A DNA stretch of 64,000 nt from CAZADA01 sp964568975. Its GTDB lineage: Bacteria; Pseudomonadota; Alphaproteobacteria; Caulobacterales; Maricaulaceae. Of this stretch, positions 62,197 through 64,000 are shown piece after piece. Location of the stretch: positions 33,231 to 97,230 of the forward strand of contig CAZMSO010000007.1 in assembly GCA_964568975.1 (NCBI GenBank). The letters are read 5' to 3'. The notes beneath the pieces are model-generated. The model saw only the letters and a list, made by a program, of their open reading frames with translations. It was not told where the DNA came from and made no database searches. Both the position numbers and the translations under genes were made by a program. Positions within the stretch are counted from its first letter, which is position 1; each line of letters opens with the position of its first letter.

Positions 62197-62597
62197 GGCG
62201 TGGTCTTTGGAGCGTAGGTCCCAAAGGACCATTCATAGCCTTCGGGATCCATCACGCGACACCGGCGCGTCCCGAACTCCGTGTCGTGGGGAGCCCACAC
62301 GACCCGCGCGCCAGCCGCTTCCGCACGCGCGAACAAAGCCTCCACATCCTCGACCACGCAGTAGACGCCGCGCCCCGCCGGCGGATGGTCGCGGGTGTCC
62401 ACGCGCTGCGTGTCCGCGCCGGTCCCGATCATAACCACCCCGCCATTGAAGGTCAGCTCCGCGTGGACCACCGCGCCCCCGTCATCCCGATAAACCACCG
62501 ACTCATCGAACCCGAAGGCCGACGTCAAAAACGCAATGGCGCGGTTTGCGTCCTCATAGCCAAGGTATGGGACCATGCCAGGCGGCGAGCCGGTCAT
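62193..62597 (-). CDS. VOC family protein inserted between leuC and leuD
   Basis: The 134-residue product has MVPYLGYEDANRAIAFLTSAF, VVMIGTG and RRCRVMDPEGYEWSFGTY, a PhnB/VOC-like module. Both its ends overlap neighbours: its start overlaps the leuC stop (ATGA) and its stop overlaps the leuD start. It is therefore translated as part of the leuCD transcript. The substrate is unknown. Confidence 0.85.
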   Translation of the reverse strand: MTGSPPGMVPYLGYEDANRAIAFLTSAFGFDESVVYRDDGGAVVHAELTFNGGVVMIGTGADTQRVDTRDHPPAGRGVYCVVEDVEALFARAEAAGARVVWAPHDTEFGTRRCRVMDPEGYEWSFGTYAPKTTP

Positions 62598-64000
62598 GCG
62601 TCAGCTCCTTCAGGGGCGGAAAGCGCGGCCGCCTCCACCACACGGCCTGCAACGGCGCAGGCCGCAGCGGTGGCGGGGCTGGCGAGCATCGTGCGCGCGC
62701 CAGGGCCCTGGCGGCCGGGAAAATTGCGGTTAGAGGTCGAGACCACCCGCTGGCCCGGCTGGGCGATGTCGCCATTCATGCCAAGACACATCGAACAGCC
62801 CGGTTCGCGCCACTCCGCCCCAGCCTCAGTGAACACATGATGGAGGCCTTCAGCCTCGGCCTGGCGCTTTACAGCTTCTGACCCCGGCACGACCAGCATG
62901 CGCACATGGGAAGCGACTTTCCGCCCACGGAGCACCGCAGCGGCGGACTCCAAATCCGGCAGGCGGCCGTTCGTGCAGCTGCCGACAAAAACGAGGTCGA
63001 TGGGCGCGCCCTCCAGCGCTTGGCCGGCCTCAAGGCCCATATACGCGAGGGCGTTTTCGTCGTCGGTGTTCGGCCTGTCGGGGATATGGGCTGCGATCGG
63101 CGCGCCTTGGCCGGGATTGACGCCCCAGCTGATCATCGGGCGCACGGCCGACGCATCAATCACCACCTCTTTGTCGAACGTGGCGTCGTCATCAGTGGCA
63201 AGCGCGCGCCAGCGCTCTGCGGCGGCGTCGAAAGCCGCGTCGTCCGGCGCATGGAGCCGCCCGCGCAGCCAATCACACGTTGTTTGATCGGGCGCGATCA
63301 GGCCCGCCCGCGCGCCGGCTTCGATCGACATATTGCACACCGTCATGCGCCCTTCCATGGAGAGCGCCTCGATTGCGGGGCCGCGATACTCAATCACATG
63401 ACCGGTTCCGCCGCCGACGCCGATGTCTGCAATGATGGCGAGGATGAGGTCTTTCGCCGTTACGTCCTCGGCGAGCGCGCCAGTGACGGTCACCGCCATG
63501 GTTTTCGGTTTGCGCTGAAGCAAGCATTGGCTCGCCAGCACATGGCCCACCTCCGTGGTGCCGATGCCGAAGGCGAGCGCGCCGAACGCGCCGTGGGTGG
63601 CGGTGTGGCTGTCGCCGCACACGATGGTCATGCCCGGTTGCGTGAGGCCGAGTTCCGGGCCCATGACATGCACGACGCCGCGGTGATCCGACCCCCAGCC
63701 ATGGAGCGTGATCCCGTGCTTGGCGCAATTGGCCTCCAGCGCCTCCACTTGGATTTTGTTCTCCGGCCGGGCGTAAGCCCGCGCTCCGTCAGGGCCGGGC
63801 GGTGACGTGGGAGTGGAATGATCGCAGGTGGCCACGGTGCGGTCCGGCCGGCGCACGCTGAGCCCGCGCTGATTGAGTTCAGCGAAGGCTTGCGGGCTCG
63901 TCACCTCGTGGATGAGGTGGAGGTCGATGTAAAGAAGCGCGGGGGCGTCGGCCGTTTCCGGCGTGACGACGTGGGCGTCCCAGATCTTCTCAAACAGCGT
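62594..64000 (-). CDS. leuC: 3-isopropylmalate dehydratase large subunit (5' end outside window)
   Basis: The coding frame continues from 63904 to the end of the window, where it reads TLFEKIWDAHVVTPE, the normal N-terminal region of LeuC, so only a few residues are missing. It has IVCGDSHTATHGAFGALAFG, and the 4Fe-4S ligands lie in FVGSCTNGRLPDL and EPGCSMCLGM. With LeuD it forms the active aconitase-like enzyme. The substrate-binding VATCDHSTPT reads DHNVPT in most relatives, a small variation. Confidence 0.96.
   Translation of the reverse strand, partial: TLFEKIWDAHVVTPETADAPALLYIDLHLIHEVTSPQAFAELNQRGLSVRRPDRTVATCDHSTPTSPPGPDGARAYARPENKIQVEALEANCAKHGITLHGWGSDHRGVVHVMGPELGLTQPGMTIVCGDSHTATHGAFGALAFGIGTTEVGHVLASQCLLQRKPKTMAVTVTGALAEDVTAKDLILAIIADIGVGGGTGHVIEYRGPAIEALSMEGRMTVCNMSIEAGARAGLIAPDQTTCDWLRGRLHAPDDAAFDAAAERWRALATDDDATFDKEVVIDASAVRPMISWGVNPGQGAPIAAHIPDRPNTDDENALAYMGLEAGQALEGAPIDLVFVGSCTNGRLPDLESAAAVLRGRKVASHVRMLVVPGSEAVKRQAEAEGLHHVFTEAGAEWREPGCSMCLGMNGDIAQPGQRVVSTSNRNFPGRQGPGARTMLASPATAAACAVAGRVVEAAALSAPEGADA

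Overview
The window looks like a 64 kb piece of a draft, high-GC alphaproteobacterial chromosome, probably from the Caulobacterales/Hyphomonadales/Parvularculales side. The evidence is the F0 gene order atpI-B-E-F'-F with a separate b' subunit, a MipZ-like ATPase, phasin_2, ClpS-ClpA, DUF1489, DUF2336 and a split glycine decarboxylase. I see no insertion sequence, prophage, CRISPR array or rRNA. Three runs of exactly 100 N are scaffold placeholders. Each sits in repetitive GC-rich sequence, and two cut through genes.

Layout. 1-7 kb: end of an unknown gene, a GNAT acetyltransferase, then a tandem glycine riboswitch driving gcvT-gcvH-(PaiB-like)-gcvPA-(cupin)-gcvPB. 7.5-10.2 kb: minus-strand F0 ATP synthase cluster. 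10.4-16.5 kb: DsbA-like lipoprotein and DUF721/DciA-like gene divergent from mutY, a frameshifted VOC gene, folA, a degenerate nucleotidyltransferase-like gene, and mrp. 16.6-20.5 kb: hflK-hflC-degP and tRNA-Leu(UAA). 20.7-25.5 kb: mgtE, a kelch protein and two GH24 lysozyme-like proteins. 25.5-27.7 kb: ArsC-like protein, enoyl-CoA hydratase, VOC, DUF1489. 27.7-32.4 kb: panC, SPOR lipoprotein, MipZ-like ATPase, membrane J protein and a DacA-like SPOR protein that has lost its active site. 32.4-36.1 kb: phasin with a candidate PhaR site, clpS and clpA, with two good intrinsic terminators. 36.1-41.4 kb: beta-helix lipoprotein with an RTX-like tail, SUKH protein, HIT, class I amidotransferase, FemAB/GNAT-like protein. 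41.5-43.5 kb: a four-gene metal-handling cassette (His/Cys-rich exported protein, outer-membrane barrel, exported HMA protein, MerT-like membrane protein). 43.7-46 kb: MaoC and GST genes divergent from a TetR regulator, with 11-bp repeats between. 46.2-49.5 kb: envelope and unknown genes. 49.7-55.2 kb: purC-purS-purQ-purL with small unknown genes interspersed. 55.3-64 kb: MAPEG, a 58-aa small gene, radC, map, sfsA, CinA-like, a VWA lipoprotein pair, and leuD-VOC-leuC, with leuC running off the end.

The stretches I find most worth following are the metal cassette and the cluster of MipZ-like, SPOR, J-domain and DacA-pseudoenzyme genes. In the second, two ancestral enzymes appear to have lost or changed catalytic residues while staying in a cell-division/peptidoglycan neighbourhood. 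All family assignments were made by reading the sequence. No database search was run.
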